DNA of 64,000 nt from contig NZ_SOGQ01000009.1 in NCBI RefSeq assembly GCF_004403465.1, forward strand, positions 117,656 to 181,655, written 5' to 3'. The notes beneath the pieces were generated by a model. It saw nothing but the letters and a program-made list of their open reading frames with translations. It was not told where the DNA came from and made no database searches. A program made the translations under genes and the position numbers. The first letter of the stretch is position 1, and every line of letters begins with the position of its first letter. Source of the stretch: Cryobacterium sinapicolor. Lineage in GTDB: Bacteria > Actinomycetota > Actinomycetes > Actinomycetales > Microbacteriaceae. Shown piece by piece: positions 1 through 8,311 of this stretch.

Positions 1-1
1 G

Positions 2-247
2 ATCGCGCTTGCGGCCGAGGTCACGCCGACAGAGACACAGACACCCACACCGACGGCAACCCCGACCCCCACCGAGACGGCACTGCCGGCTGCCGCTGAC
101 ACGGTGACGGCCGCTCCCGAGCTCGCCGCGACCGGCGTCGACTCGGCTCCCTTGCTGGTCTCCGTGGCCGTCGGCACCCTGCTCCTCGGACTCGGCGCGC
201 TCCTCGCGCTGCGACGCACCGTGGTGCGCCCGGCCCATCGGGACTGA
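2..247 (+). CDS. C-terminal end of a sortase-anchored surface protein (partial)
   Basis: Only the last 81 codons are in the window; the start lies upstream. The visible part has a Thr/Pro-rich stretch (TPTPTATPTPTE) typical of wall-spanning stalks. It is followed by ELAATGVDS, a hydrophobic segment of about 20 residues and an arginine-containing tail (RRTVVRPAHRD). That order matches a cell-wall sorting signal in which LAATG replaces LPXTG, as in many actinobacteria (family knowledge). The protein is therefore probably secreted and attached to peptidoglycan by a class E-type sortase (inference). What the missing N-terminal region binds or does cannot be seen. A strong terminator follows 21 bases after the stop. 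Confidence 0.75.
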   Translation: MALAAEVTPTETQTPTPTATPTPTETALPAAADTVTAAPELAATGVDSAPLLVSVAVGTLLLGLGALLALRRTVVRPAHRD

Positions 248-268
248 TCCGGCTCGCTGATCCGGCCG

Positions 269-311
269 AAAACGCGCCCACCGCCCCTCGGGGAACGGTG
301 GGCGCGTTTTT
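269..311 (+). terminator. Rho-independent terminator after the surface-protein gene
   Basis: A perfect 15-bp stem (269-283 with 296-310, AAAACGCGCCCACCG and its complement) encloses a 12-base loop and ends in a run of Ts. It sits just downstream of the stop at 247. Confidence 0.85.
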
Positions 312-360
312 CGTACCGCCGCCTGCTCGCGCCGCACCGGACCGCGTGGGACTATGGGTC

Positions 361-786
361 ATGGAAACCAACGACCTGTATCCGGTTCAGAACCTCACCG
401 AGGACGAATGCTGGGATCTCCTGATCTCGTCCAGTTTCGGGCGGCTCGCGATGAGCATTTCCAATGAGCCGGACATCTACCCGGTGAACTTCGTCTCCGC
501 AGACGGGCGTCTCGTTTTCCGCACCGCCGAGGGCACGAAGCTCCTCGAGCTCACGGTGAACAACCGCGTCGCCTTCGAGATCGACGGCATCGGCCGCAGC
601 GAGGCATGGAGCGTCGTGGTGCGAGGCGAGGCCCGGGTTCTCGACAAGCAGGCCGAAATCGAGGCCGCGGACCAGCTGCCTCTACGCCCGCTGATCCCGA
701 CCCTGAAGTACATCTACGTCGAGATCACGCCGAAAAAGCTCACCGGCCGACGGTTCCAGCTCGGCCCGGAACCTGACCGGTACTAG
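361..786 (+). CDS. Pyridoxamine 5'-phosphate oxidase-family flavin-binding protein
   Basis: A 141-aa single-domain protein. The central part (PDIYPVNFVSADGRLVFRTA, then VNNRVAFEIDGI and WSVVVRGEARVL) is the split-barrel flavin-binding fold of the pyridoxamine-phosphate-oxidase-like superfamily. Actinobacterial members bind FMN, F420 or haem and reduce small molecules; the substrate here cannot be told from sequence. I start at the ATG at 361 (METNDLYPVQNL). The in-frame extension back to 298 runs through the terminator stem and is low-complexity. A GACTAT hexamer lies five bases before the ATG and no Shine-Dalgarno sequence is visible. The next reading frame begins five bases after the stop. 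Confidence 0.8.
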   Translation: METNDLYPVQNLTEDECWDLLISSSFGRLAMSISNEPDIYPVNFVSADGRLVFRTAEGTKLLELTVNNRVAFEIDGIGRSEAWSVVVRGEARVLDKQAEIEAADQLPLRPLIPTLKYIYVEITPKKLTGRRFQLGPEPDRY

Positions 787-790
787 CAGA

Positions 791-1516
791 ATGACTCACG
801 CACCGGACTCCCGCGTCGTCTTGATCACGGGGACCTCCTCCGGCATCGGACTCCATGCCGCCGTCGCCGCCGCACGGGCCGGGCACACGGTGGTGGCCAC
901 CATGCGCAAACCTCGAGGGTGCCCGGGCCCTGGCCCTGCGGGACGCGACCGCCGACGCGGAGGTGAGCCTCGACATCCGTCGCCTGGACGTGACTGAGCC
1001 TCAGGCTGCAACGGATGCCGTGGCCGGCTGATCACCGTGTCCAGCGCGGGCGGGGTCGTCGGACAGCCCTTCAACGAGGCGTATTGCGCGGCGAAGTTCG
1101 CGGTAGAGGGGTTCATGGAAAGCCTCGCCCCGGTCGCCGCCACGGTCGGCGTGTCGGTGACTGTGGTCGAGACCGGCGCGGTGGCCTCCTCATGCGTCGC
1201 CAATGTCGGCCGGGACCTCAGCCGGTCCGGCCCGGCAAATGACCCGTACGCCGCCGCATTGGAGGCCTACCTGGCCCGGGCGGCGTCGTCGTTCGACGCG
1301 GCGCAGTCGGCCCGGAGCGCCGGCGAGGTCATCGCTGCCCTGCTCGACGGCGACCGGCCCCCGTTCCGGGTGCAGACCTCGGACGCGGCGCGCCGGTTCG
1401 TGGCGGTCAAGCTCGCCGATCTCGACGGGGCGGACAGCCGCGGGAGCAAGGTCAGCCGCGGGAGCAAGGTCAGCCGCGAGGGCAGGGTCAGGCGAGGGAG
1501 TCGGCGGACAGGCTGA
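791..1516 (+). pseudogene. Decayed short-chain dehydrogenase/reductase
   Basis: The 5' part from ATG 791 encodes a proper Rossmann start (VVLITGTSSGIGLHAAVAAAR ... VVATMR). The frame breaks near 907-911, where one extra A in CGCAAACC seems to have been gained. Read one base later, the text continues as LEGARALALRDATADAEVSL and then DIRRLDVTEPQAATDAVAG before a stop. At about 1022-1030 the sequence jumps back to the first frame with RLITVSSAGGVVGQPFNEAY and CAAKFAVEGFME, the active-site YxxxK helix. About 65 residues between these blocks, including the NNAG motif, are absent. A frameshift plus an internal deletion makes a working enzyme very unlikely. The end runs through a short tandem repeat and overlaps the tail of the next, convergent gene. 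Confidence 0.8.
1436..1471. repeat. 18-bp direct repeat, two copies
   Basis: AGCCGCGGGAGCAAGGTC occurs twice head to tail at 1436-1453 and 1454-1471, with a degenerate third start at 1472. It lies in the decayed 3' end of the SDR pseudogene. Confidence 0.85.
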
Positions 1517-1907
1517 TCAGGCGGAGGAGCGCGTCGCCGTAGGCATCCGCGGGGTCGGCGGCGTCGAAGCATTCCGGCGCACCGAACAGGTCGACCGTGA
1601 CCCGGTAGCTGTTCTCGCCCTGCCGGGTGAGCGACCGGAACGTGCTCCTCAGCAGGTCGCGCAGCTGGTCCTCCCGCGGCAACCAGAGGGCATCCTCGAG
1701 GGCCAGCGAATCCAGGGCCCAATCGGTGGTGCCGTTGAAGCCGAGGATCGTTCCCGTGTCGAACTCGTGCGGCTCGATCGTCATGTCGCTGACGGTGAAC
1801 ACGTCGCTCTCGAACCCGGAGCGCTCGATGCGGAAGGCGTCACCGGAGGTCGGTCGCCAGTACAATCCGGCCTCGGCCAGGGCCCGTGCATTATCGATTG
1901 AGATCAT
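1488..1907 (-). CDS. Conserved hypothetical protein (CpaE-like small protein of Microbacteriaceae)
   Basis: A 139-aa soluble protein starting MISIDNARALAEAGLYWRPT. It resembles a short family that automated annotation in Microbacteriaceae often labels pilus assembly protein CpaE. It has no Walker A motif or receiver domain, so that name carries little functional content. Conserved-looking blocks are an N-terminal amphipathic helix, GDAFRIERSGFESDVFTVSD, and WLPREDQLRDLL. ATG 1907 is preceded by a GGCGGAG purine run about eight bases upstream. The last 29 bases overlap the pseudogenised SDR on the other strand. Its role is unknown. Confidence 0.7.
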   Translation of the reverse strand: MISIDNARALAEAGLYWRPTSGDAFRIERSGFESDVFTVSDMTIEPHEFDTGTILGFNGTTDWALDSLALEDALWLPREDQLRDLLRSTFRSLTRQGENSYRVTVDLFGAPECFDAADPADAYGDALLRLISLSADSLA

Positions 1908-1962
1908 GTTCCGACTCCGCCCACTAGCGTTGTGAAGAGAACTATATTCCAGGAGGACCGGC

Positions 1963-2247
1963 GTGACGCGAACGGTGAACCTGACGGTGCATGTGAAGCC
2001 CGGCAGCCGCAAGGGACCGCTCGTCACCGTGGACGAGCCGGGCCAGGCGCCGGGCGACGCTATGCCCCATGCCCCGACGGATGCCGCGCTCACCGTGTTC
2101 CTGCAGCAGCGGGCTGTCGAAGGGGCCGCCAACGATGCGCTGGTGAAGCTGCTGGCCAAGCACTTCGGAGTGTCCACGAGTGCGGTGACCATCGTGCGCG
2201 GTCACGCCTCCCGGATCAAGCACGTGCGAATCGAAGACGATTCGTAG
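1963..2247 (+). CDS. DUF167 (YggU-family) protein
   Basis: A 94-aa protein with the DUF167 signature: VHVKPGSRKGPLV at the N-terminus, then FLQQRAVEGAANDALVKLLA and VRGHASRIKHVRI. The family is widespread and small; no biochemical role is established. The start is GTG 1963, set by a clear AGGAGG at 1951-1956 six bases upstream. A 16-residue segment between the first and second strands (DEPGQAPGDAMPHAPT) looks like a loop insertion relative to the compact family core. The gene is convergent with the FKBP isomerase gene downstream. Confidence 0.85.
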   Translation: MTRTVNLTVHVKPGSRKGPLVTVDEPGQAPGDAMPHAPTDAALTVFLQQRAVEGAANDALVKLLAKHFGVSTSAVTIVRGHASRIKHVRIEDDS

Positions 2248-2297
2248 CGAACGGCGACCCGCGTGGCGACTCGCACGTGCCTCGTCGATGCGGGTTT

Positions 2298-2669
2298 CTA
2301 GCGGGTGCCGAGCAGGTCGATCACAAAGATCAGGGTCTGGCCGGAGAGCTGGTGTCCTCCGCCGGCCGGTCCGTAGGCCAGGTGCGGCGGGACGACCAGC
2401 TTGCGGCGTCCGCCAACCTTCATGCCGGGGATGCCCTGCTGCCAGCCGGCGATGAGCTGGCCCAGCGGGAAGTTGATCGACTGCCCGCGGCTCCAGGAGG
2501 AGTCGAATTCGTCTCCGGTGTCGTAGGCGACGCCGAGGTAGTGCACGTTGACGGTGGCGCCGGGGGTTGCCTCGGCACCCTCGCCCACCACGATGTCGGT
2601 GACGGTCAGTTCGGTGGGCGCGGGGCCCTCGGGCGCGTCGAGTTCGGGCTTGGTATTCAGATCAGTCAT
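2298..2669 (-). CDS. FKBP-type peptidyl-prolyl cis-trans isomerase
   Basis: A 123-aa single-domain FKBP that catalyses proline isomerisation during protein folding. Visible family features are VHYLGVAYDTGDEFDSSW, INFPLGQLIAGWQQGIPGM and KLVVPPHLAYGPAGGG, covering the conserved Asp, the Phe-rich hydrophobic pocket and the Tyr of the active site. There is no signal peptide or lipobox, so it should be cytoplasmic. A 27-residue acidic, Pro-rich leader (LNTKPELDAPEGPAP) precedes the domain. ATG 2669 is chosen over an in-frame codon four residues upstream because MTDLNTKPELD matches the usual start of actinobacterial FKBPs. Confidence 0.9.
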   Translation of the reverse strand: MTDLNTKPELDAPEGPAPTELTVTDIVVGEGAEATPGATVNVHYLGVAYDTGDEFDSSWSRGQSINFPLGQLIAGWQQGIPGMKVGGRRKLVVPPHLAYGPAGGGHQLSGQTLIFVIDLLGTR

Positions 2670-2833
2670 AGCTCTATCCAATCGGATTGCGCGCTCCCCC
2701 GCACGCCGAAAATTCCTCCGTGCGCGAACGCCTTCCCTCTTGCGCGAACGCGGGTGCCGGGCGCACTATGTTCTGAGAACTCGTCGCCCCGGGAGAGTTG
2801 TCGGCACTGCCACACCACCGGGACGGCGAGTCC

Positions 2834-2916
2834 CTGTTCGTCAGGGCGTTGTTCGTCAGGGCGTTGCTCGTCAGGGCCTTGCTCGTCAGGGCCTTGCTCG
2901 TCAGGGCCTTGCTCGC
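2834..2916. repeat. 15-bp tandem repeat, five copies plus a partial
   Basis: Head-to-tail copies of TTGCTCGTCAGGGCC, with TTGTTCGTCAGGGCG variants first, fill 2834-2908; a truncated sixth copy follows to about 2916. The array lies 30-100 bases downstream of the PrsW-like gene stop in otherwise unassigned DNA. The variants grade in order, from G-ending to C-ending units, as expected for stepwise slippage. The 15-bp period keeps all frames open, but no coding evidence supports translation. Confidence 0.9.
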
Positions 2917-2947
2917 GGAGGCATCGGCGCTCGCCGGGAACACGGCA

Positions 2948-4174
2948 TCAGGTGATCACGCCGGCACGGTCACGCTGGATCAGCCCCAGCAGCTCCGACT
3001 CGTCGGCACGGTCGACGTTCGCGGCCGTTCCGTTCAGCATGCGTTGGCGCGCGAAGGCGAGACGGGTGGAGTTGTGGATGAAGTCACGCATCGCCCGTTT
3101 ACGGGCCGGCGGCTGCCGCGACGCCCAAGCGCGGGCCTGGCTGCGGCCGTCGCGGGTGGCGAGCATGCCCACCTCGGCCAGGCTGAACCAGCCGGCGGCG
3201 GCATACTCGCGCAGCCGGAGCACGGTGACGCGTTCCTCCTGGCGCCGCAGCAGCACGACAACCACGATCGCGGCGAGGAATAGGGGAACCTGCACGGCGA
3301 GGTAGTACGACACCAGCGATTCGCTCTCGACCAGGAAGAACGCGCCGTTCCAGACGAAGTGCAGGAAGATCGCAGAGGCGAATCCAAGCAGGATCGTGGC
3401 GAAGGCCGCGACGGGCCGAAACCGAACAGCCAGCCCGCAGGCGATGCCGATGCAGGCGGTGAACATGACATGGGCGAAGGGAGACAGCACCCCGCGCACC
3501 AGGAACGTGAAACCCAGGTTCTCGGCGCCGCCCTCCATCATTGCCACGCCGAAATACTGGATGTTCTCGGTGAAGGCGAAACCGGCAGCGATCGTCGCGG
3601 CATAGACCACGCCGTCGACCGGGCCGTCGAACCGGCGGCGCAGCACCCAGAAGAGCAGCAGCACCCCGGCTCCCTTGGCGGCCTCCTCGACGAGGGGCGC
3701 CTGGAAGACGGCGGCGGCGAACCCGTCATCCGTTTCGCTGAATCCGGTGCCGGCGCGGGCCAACTGCACGCCCAGGTCGAAGAGCAGCGCGGTCACGACG
3801 GAGACGCCGGCGCCCCAGAGGAACGCGAACCAGAGCGCGGGGCGCGGCTCCGGCTCCCACCGGTCGATCCAGCGCACCGCGAGCAGGATGCCGATCAGCG
3901 GGATGAGCGCCAGGATGAGGCCGACCAGCAGCGTGCCGGCCCCGAGGAAGGTGGCCAGGTAGACGAACACCAGCAGCAGGCTCGCACCCCCGAAGACGAG
4001 GCCGGCGACCGCGAGCGTGACGATGCCCGCCCGGGTGCGGCGCACCGGCGCGGTCCAGACGGGCTGCACCGGCTGGGCCGCCGGGCGCACGGCGGCGGCT
4101 GGGGCCGTCGGCCGGGATCCGTCCGGACGAGAGTGCGGGGCGGCGGCGTGCGCCGGGGTCGGCTCGTAGGTCAT
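2948..4174 (-). CDS. PrsW-family intramembrane glutamic protease
   Basis: A 408-aa polytopic membrane protein. A Pro/Ala-rich cytoplasmic N-terminus of about 50 residues precedes several hydrophobic segments (from about residue 55 to 300), followed by a soluble C-terminal region of about 90 residues. The protease motifs are present in order: APLVEEAAKG (EExxK), FAFTENIQYF (FxxxEN), SPFAHVMFTA (catalytic-region His) and FLHFVWNG. In Bacillus, PrsW cuts an anti-sigma factor; the substrate here is unknown and no anti-sigma gene is adjacent. The C-terminal part (ARDGRSQARAWASRQPP ... FIHNSTRLAFARQRMLNG) is an actinobacterial extension. ATG 4174 has a TAGTCT hexamer seven bases upstream and no Shine-Dalgarno, suggesting a leaderless mRNA. 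Confidence 0.85.
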   Translation of the reverse strand: MTYEPTPAHAAAPHSRPDGSRPTAPAAAVRPAAQPVQPVWTAPVRRTRAGIVTLAVAGLVFGGASLLLVFVYLATFLGAGTLLVGLILALIPLIGILLAVRWIDRWEPEPRPALWFAFLWGAGVSVVTALLFDLGVQLARAGTGFSETDDGFAAAVFQAPLVEEAAKGAGVLLLFWVLRRRFDGPVDGVVYAATIAAGFAFTENIQYFGVAMMEGGAENLGFTFLVRGVLSPFAHVMFTACIGIACGLAVRFRPVAAFATILLGFASAIFLHFVWNGAFFLVESESLVSYYLAVQVPLFLAAIVVVVLLRRQEERVTVLRLREYAAAGWFSLAEVGMLATRDGRSQARAWASRQPPARKRAMRDFIHNSTRLAFARQRMLNGTAANVDRADESELLGLIQRDRAGVIT

Positions 4175-4196
4175 GCCCAACAGACTAGCGGCGTGC

Positions 4197-5588
4197 TCAG
4201 GACCCGAACATCGTGCCCGGGTTGAGGATGCCCAGCGGGTCGAACACCGCCTTGATCCGACGCTGAAGGGCCAGGCCGGGGTCGCCGAGTTCCTCGGCCA
4301 GCCAGCGCCGCTTGAGCACGCCGACCCCGTGCTCACCGGTGAGGGTGCCGCCGAGTTCGAGCGCGGCGCGGAAGAGCTCTCCGGCCGCCAACCAGACCTG
4401 TTCGGGTACGACCGGCTCCGCGCTGACCCGGGACGGATCGAACGGGATCAGGAAGTTGGGGTGCAGGTTGCCGTCACCGGCATGGGCCACCGTGGGGATG
4501 AGCAGCCCCGTGCGGGTGCTGATCGCGGCGATCCGCTCGAACATCTCGGCCAGCCGGGACCGAGGCACGCAGACATCCTCGATCAGCACGTCGCCGTGGG
4601 CGGCCAGCGCGGGGTGCGCGGCCCGCCGCACGGCCAGCAGGCGGTCGGCGGACTCGGCGTCAGTGGACACACGCACCTCCCCACCCGCGGCCCGCAGCAC
4701 GGCCACGGCCTGGTCCGCCTCGGACGGGCTCGCCGGGCCATCCGTCTGCACCAGTAGGAACGCGCCCCCGGCCGGCACTCCCGGGGAGAGGTCCGGTCCG
4801 AGGTGCGCCACGATCAGGGCCAGGGCCACCGGGTCGATGAGTTCCATCACGGCCGGGCGCAGCCGGGCCGCCGTGACGAGAGCGGATGCCGCGGCCGCCT
4901 GGGCCACGTCGGGGAACGTCGCGCCGATCGTGACCGTCTCTCCCAGCGTGATGGCGCGCGCCCGCACGGTGGCCCGGACGATGACGCCGAGGGTGCCCTC
5001 CGAGCCGGTGAGCAGCGCGGTCAGGTCGTAGCCGGTGACACCCTTCACGGTGCGGTGCCCGGTCTCCAGCAGGCTCCCGTCGGCTAGGACCACCGTCAGC
5101 GCCAGCACCGCCTCCCGGGTGACGCCATACTTCGTGCAGAGCAGTCCGCCCGCGTTCGTGGCGATGTTGCCGCCGACCGTGGAGATCGCCCGGCTCGCCG
5201 GGTCAGGCGCGAACCAGAGCCCGTGCGCGGAGAGGGCCAGGTTGAGGTCGCCGTTCAGTACGCCCGGCTCGACCACGGCCAGTTCGTCCTCCGGCCGGAT
5301 CTCGAGGATGCGGTTCATCCGTGAGGTGCTGAGCACGATGGCCCCGTCGGAGCCGCACGCTCCCCCGGCCAGGCCCGTTCCGGCGCCCCGGGTGATGACC
5401 GGCACCCGGAACTCGGTCGCGATGCGCAGTGTGGCCTGCACCTCGGCGACGGATGCGGCGTACACCACGGCCAGCGGCATGCCCGGGGCCACCCAGCCCG
5501 ACTTGTCGGCCCGAACAGCCGCCAGCCGGTGCGGATCGACGCTGACGTGGGTGCCGAGTTCAGCCTGCAGGCGCTCCAGTGCGGTCAT
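4197..5588 (-). CDS. FAD-linked oxidase, GlcD/D-lactate dehydrogenase-like
   Basis: A 463-aa flavoenzyme of the vanillyl-alcohol-oxidase/GlcD fold. The FAD-binding half shows VPVITRGAGTGLAGGA, VVEPGVLNGDLN, STVGGNIATNAGGLLCTKYG and LTGSEGTLGVI. The C-terminal half ends with AHAGDGNLHPNFLIPFD and LTGEHGVGVLKRRWL, the histidine and glycine motifs of the FAD-linked oxidase C domain. Members oxidise D-2-hydroxy acids such as glycolate or D-lactate; the exact substrate is not determinable, and no glcE/glcF partner is adjacent. ATG 5588 lies six bases after TACTCT (5600-5595 on this strand), the leaderless arrangement, so the longer in-frame extension is rejected. Confidence 0.88.
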   Translation of the reverse strand: MTALERLQAELGTHVSVDPHRLAAVRADKSGWVAPGMPLAVVYAASVAEVQATLRIATEFRVPVITRGAGTGLAGGACGSDGAIVLSTSRMNRILEIRPEDELAVVEPGVLNGDLNLALSAHGLWFAPDPASRAISTVGGNIATNAGGLLCTKYGVTREAVLALTVVLADGSLLETGHRTVKGVTGYDLTALLTGSEGTLGVIVRATVRARAITLGETVTIGATFPDVAQAAAASALVTAARLRPAVMELIDPVALALIVAHLGPDLSPGVPAGGAFLLVQTDGPASPSEADQAVAVLRAAGGEVRVSTDAESADRLLAVRRAAHPALAAHGDVLIEDVCVPRSRLAEMFERIAAISTRTGLLIPTVAHAGDGNLHPNFLIPFDPSRVSAEPVVPEQVWLAAGELFRAALELGGTLTGEHGVGVLKRRWLAEELGDPGLALQRRIKAVFDPLGILNPGTMFGS

Positions 5589-5715
5589 GCGCCCAGAGTA
5601 CCGGGCCGGGTGCCGCGCGAAGTGCCGCGCCGGCGGGCAGGCCGAGCCCCGGAGCGGCGACGGCGATGGCCGATTCCCGCTGGTGCACCCGGGCCCCGGG
5701 TGACAGGCTGAACCG

Positions 5716-7365
5716 GTGACCATCCTTCCTGCCGGCCCCGATCCGGTCTTCGCCGAGCGCTACCGGGCCGTGTCCTCCCGCGACGCCCGCTTCGACGGGC
5801 TGTTCATCACGGGTGTGCACTCCACCGGCATCTACTGCCGCCCCAGCTGCCCGGCGGCGACACCGAAGCCGGCGAATGTGTCGTTCTACCTGACCAGCGC
5901 GGCCGCGCACGAAGCCGGGCTGCGGGCGTGCAAGCGCTGCCTACCCGACGCCGTGCCCGGGTCGCCGGACTGGGACATCCGTGACGACCTCGCCGCCCGG
6001 GCCATGCGCCTGATCAGCGACGGGACGGTCGAGCGGGCGGGGGTGCCCGGCCTGGCCCGCCGCCTCGGCTACAGCGAACGGCACCTGACCCGCGTGCTCG
6101 TGACCGAGCTCGGCGCCGGCCCGCTCGCGCTCGCCCGGGCGCACCGCGCGGAGACCGCCCGGGTGCTGCTCACCGGCACGGATGTCCCGATCACCGACGT
6201 CGCGTTCGCCGCCGGTTTCGGCAGCGTGCGCCAGTTCAACGACACCATTGCCGCCGTCTACGATCGCACCCCCACAGAGCTGCGCCGCGCCCGGCCCTCG
6301 GGTGCACACACCGGAACCGATCCCGTCGGAACCGATCCCATCGGTCGCGAGAGCGCACAATCTGTCCCCTCGGGGACGGGGATCGACCTGCAGTTGCCGG
6401 CGCGGGCGCCATTCGACGGGGTAGGGGTGTTGCGGTTCCTCGCCGCGCGCGGCCTCGCGGGGGTGGAACAGGCGACGGATGCCCGCTACGCGCGCACACT
6501 GCGCCTGCCTGCCGGCCCCGCGACGGTGGAACTGACCCTATCCGGAACGGCGGCCGCTCCATCAGTCGCCTGCCGCGCCCGCCTGACCAGCCTCGCCGAC
6601 CTCGCGCCGCTCGTCAGCCGGGTGCGCCGACTGCTCGACCTGGACGCGGACTCCCGGGCGATCGACCTGGCGCTCGGGCGGGACCCGGCCCTCGCAGCCG
6701 GTATCGCGGCCACCCCCGGTATGCGGGTGCCGGGCAGCATGGACCCCGAGGAAACGCTGTTCCGTGCGCTGATCGGCCAGCAGGTCTCGGTGGCCTCCGC
6801 CCGCACGGCACTCACCCGGCTGGCCGCGGCCCTCGGCGACGAACTCGTCCCGGGTTCAGACGGCGACGACGCCAAAAACCGCGGCGGCGGCGACGGCCAG
6901 GGCCACGGAGCCACCGGGCCCGGCCCGACGGCGGCTCCCCTGACCCGGCTGTTCCCCACCGCCCAGCGAATCGCGGCCGAGGGGCGCGGCGTGCTACGTG
7001 GCCCGGCCGCGCGCATCGATGCGATCATCGGTGTGGCGGAGGCGCTCTGGTCCGGCGATCTGGTGCTGTCCTATGGGCAGACCCGGGAAGAGCTCGAGAC
7101 CCGCCTCACCGCCCTGGCCGGAATCGGACCGTGGACGGCCGGCTACGTTGCCCTGCGCGTGCTGGGCAGCCCGGACATCTTGCTGACCAGCGACCTGGCC
7201 CTGCGGCAGGGCGCCGGGCGGCTCGGCCTCCCAGCCGAGGCCCGGCAACTCGCCCGCCACGGCGCCGCCTGGGCGCCGTGGCGCAGCTACGCCGGCATGC
7301 ACCTCTGGCGTGCGGCAGGCGCCACGGCGACCCCCGCGCAGCGAGACCCCTCTTCGGGCAGATAG
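5716..7365 (+). CDS. Ada-AlkA fusion: methyl-sensing regulator with 3-methyladenine DNA glycosylase
   Basis: A 549-aa protein joining three parts. Residues about 10-85 are the Ada zinc/methyl-acceptor domain ([15 protein letters not shown] and [12 protein letters not shown]). Residues about 90-195 are an AraC-type helix-turn-helix ([37 protein letters not shown]). Residues about 220-545 are an AlkA glycosylase with the HhH-GPD region [18 protein letters not shown] and catalytic Asp in [11 protein letters not shown]. The acceptor Cys should be methylated by DNA phosphotriesters and turn on alkylation-repair transcription, while AlkA removes alkylated purines (family knowledge). The O6-methylguanine methyltransferase domain of full-length Ada is absent. 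A Gly/Asp-rich linker of about 35 residues interrupts AlkA near residue 380. GTG 5716 follows CAGGCT by six bases. Confidence 0.9.
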   Translation: MTILPAGPDPVFAERYRAVSSRDARFDGLFITGVHSTGIYCRPSCPAATPKPANVSFYLTSAAAHEAGLRACKRCLPDAVPGSPDWDIRDDLAARAMRLISDGTVERAGVPGLARRLGYSERHLTRVLVTELGAGPLALARAHRAETARVLLTGTDVPITDVAFAAGFGSVRQFNDTIAAVYDRTPTELRRARPSGAHTGTDPVGTDPIGRESAQSVPSGTGIDLQLPARAPFDGVGVLRFLAARGLAGVEQATDARYARTLRLPAGPATVELTLSGTAAAPSVACRARLTSLADLAPLVSRVRRLLDLDADSRAIDLALGRDPALAAGIAATPGMRVPGSMDPEETLFRALIGQQVSVASARTALTRLAAALGDELVPGSDGDDAKNRGGGDGQGHGATGPGPTAAPLTRLFPTAQRIAAEGRGVLRGPAARIDAIIGVAEALWSGDLVLSYGQTREELETRLTALAGIGPWTAGYVALRVLGSPDILLTSDLALRQGAGRLGLPAEARQLARHGAAWAPWRSYAGMHLWRAAGATATPAQRDPSSGR

Positions 7366-7374
7366 CCTGAACAG

Positions 7375-8250
7375 GTGAAATTCGCCCACCTCAGAGTTGA
7401 AGGTCAATCCACTCCGCGTCTCGCCGCTGTCTTCGACGACGCAGCCCTGTTCCTCGACGAGATCATGGACGATGCCCCCCGCGATCTGCAGGACCTGATC
7501 GAGAAGGGCTCCGACGAGTACGACCGGGTGCGCGCCCTGAGTCAGAACGCCGCCGGGCAGGGAGCCACGCTCACCCCGCTCGCCGAGCTGCGCTACTCGT
7601 CGGCCGTGCTGCGCCCGCCGCAGATCATCGCGATCGGCGCCAACTACGCCGCCCACTCCGCTGAGCTGAAGCTGCGCATCGAATCGGCGGCGACCGTATT
7701 CTCGCTCTGGCCCAACTCGCTCACCGGGCACGAGTCCACGATCACCTGGCCGACCGATCTGACCGGCCAGGTCGACTACGAGGCCGAACTCGGCGTGATC
7801 ATCGGCAAGGCCGCCCACCACGTGTCGGTGGCTGACGCCCTCGACCACGTATTCGGCTACACGGTCGTCAACGACATCACGGCTCGCGACCTGCAGTTCT
7901 CCGAGGCGCAGTGGTCGCGCTGCAAGTCCTTCGACGGTTTCACGCCCACCGGGCCGGTCGTCATCACGGCCGACCAGATCGCCGACCCGCAGGACCTGTG
8001 GCTGACCACCCACGTCGACGGCCGGATCCTGCAGGATGCCTCGAGCGGCGACATGGTGCGCTCGGTCGCCGAGCTGATCTCCTTCCTCTCCAGCACCTCG
8101 ACCCTGCTGCCGGGCACGCTCATCTCCACCGGCAGCCCGGGCGGCGCCGGCTATAGCCGCAAGCCGCCGGTCTTCCTGCGCGACGGCTCGACCGTGACGA
8201 TCACCATCGACAAGATCGGCTTCCTCACCACGCACTGCCGCGCGATCTGA
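7375..8250 (+). CDS. Fumarylacetoacetate hydrolase-family protein
   Basis: A 291-aa FAH-family enzyme of the type acting on 2-oxo-hydrodioic acids or oxaloacetate-like compounds. Metal-binding and active-site blocks are visible: IAIGANYAAHSAE, VDYEAELGVIIGKAAHHV (the E-x-E pair), FGYTVVNDITARDLQ, CKSFDGFTPTGPVV and LISTGSPGGAGYSRKPP. An N-terminal domain of about 75 residues precedes the catalytic fold, as in YcgM/UGL-type members. No aromatic-degradation genes lie nearby, so housekeeping or detoxifying use is as likely as a catabolic step. TAGCCT ends six bases before GTG 7375, a leaderless-type start, so it has its own promoter despite being nine bases from the Ada-AlkA stop. Confidence 0.88.
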   Translation: MKFAHLRVEGQSTPRLAAVFDDAALFLDEIMDDAPRDLQDLIEKGSDEYDRVRALSQNAAGQGATLTPLAELRYSSAVLRPPQIIAIGANYAAHSAELKLRIESAATVFSLWPNSLTGHESTITWPTDLTGQVDYEAELGVIIGKAAHHVSVADALDHVFGYTVVNDITARDLQFSEAQWSRCKSFDGFTPTGPVVITADQIADPQDLWLTTHVDGRILQDASSGDMVRSVAELISFLSSTSTLLPGTLISTGSPGGAGYSRKPPVFLRDGSTVTITIDKIGFLTTHCRAI

Positions 8251-8311
8251 CCGTGGCCGCAACACGGAAGTACATGACCACGGCCGCGCCCGGACGAGGA
8301 GGCAGGCAGCC

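Noticed and set aside
1015..1242. Separate small gene between the SDR pieces
   Set aside because: It is an out-of-frame reading of the pseudogene remnant without homology.
2674..2943. Small protein with repeated SKALT units on the minus strand across the 15-bp array
   Set aside because: It is a translation of the tandem repeat and its flanks; no start signal or family evidence.
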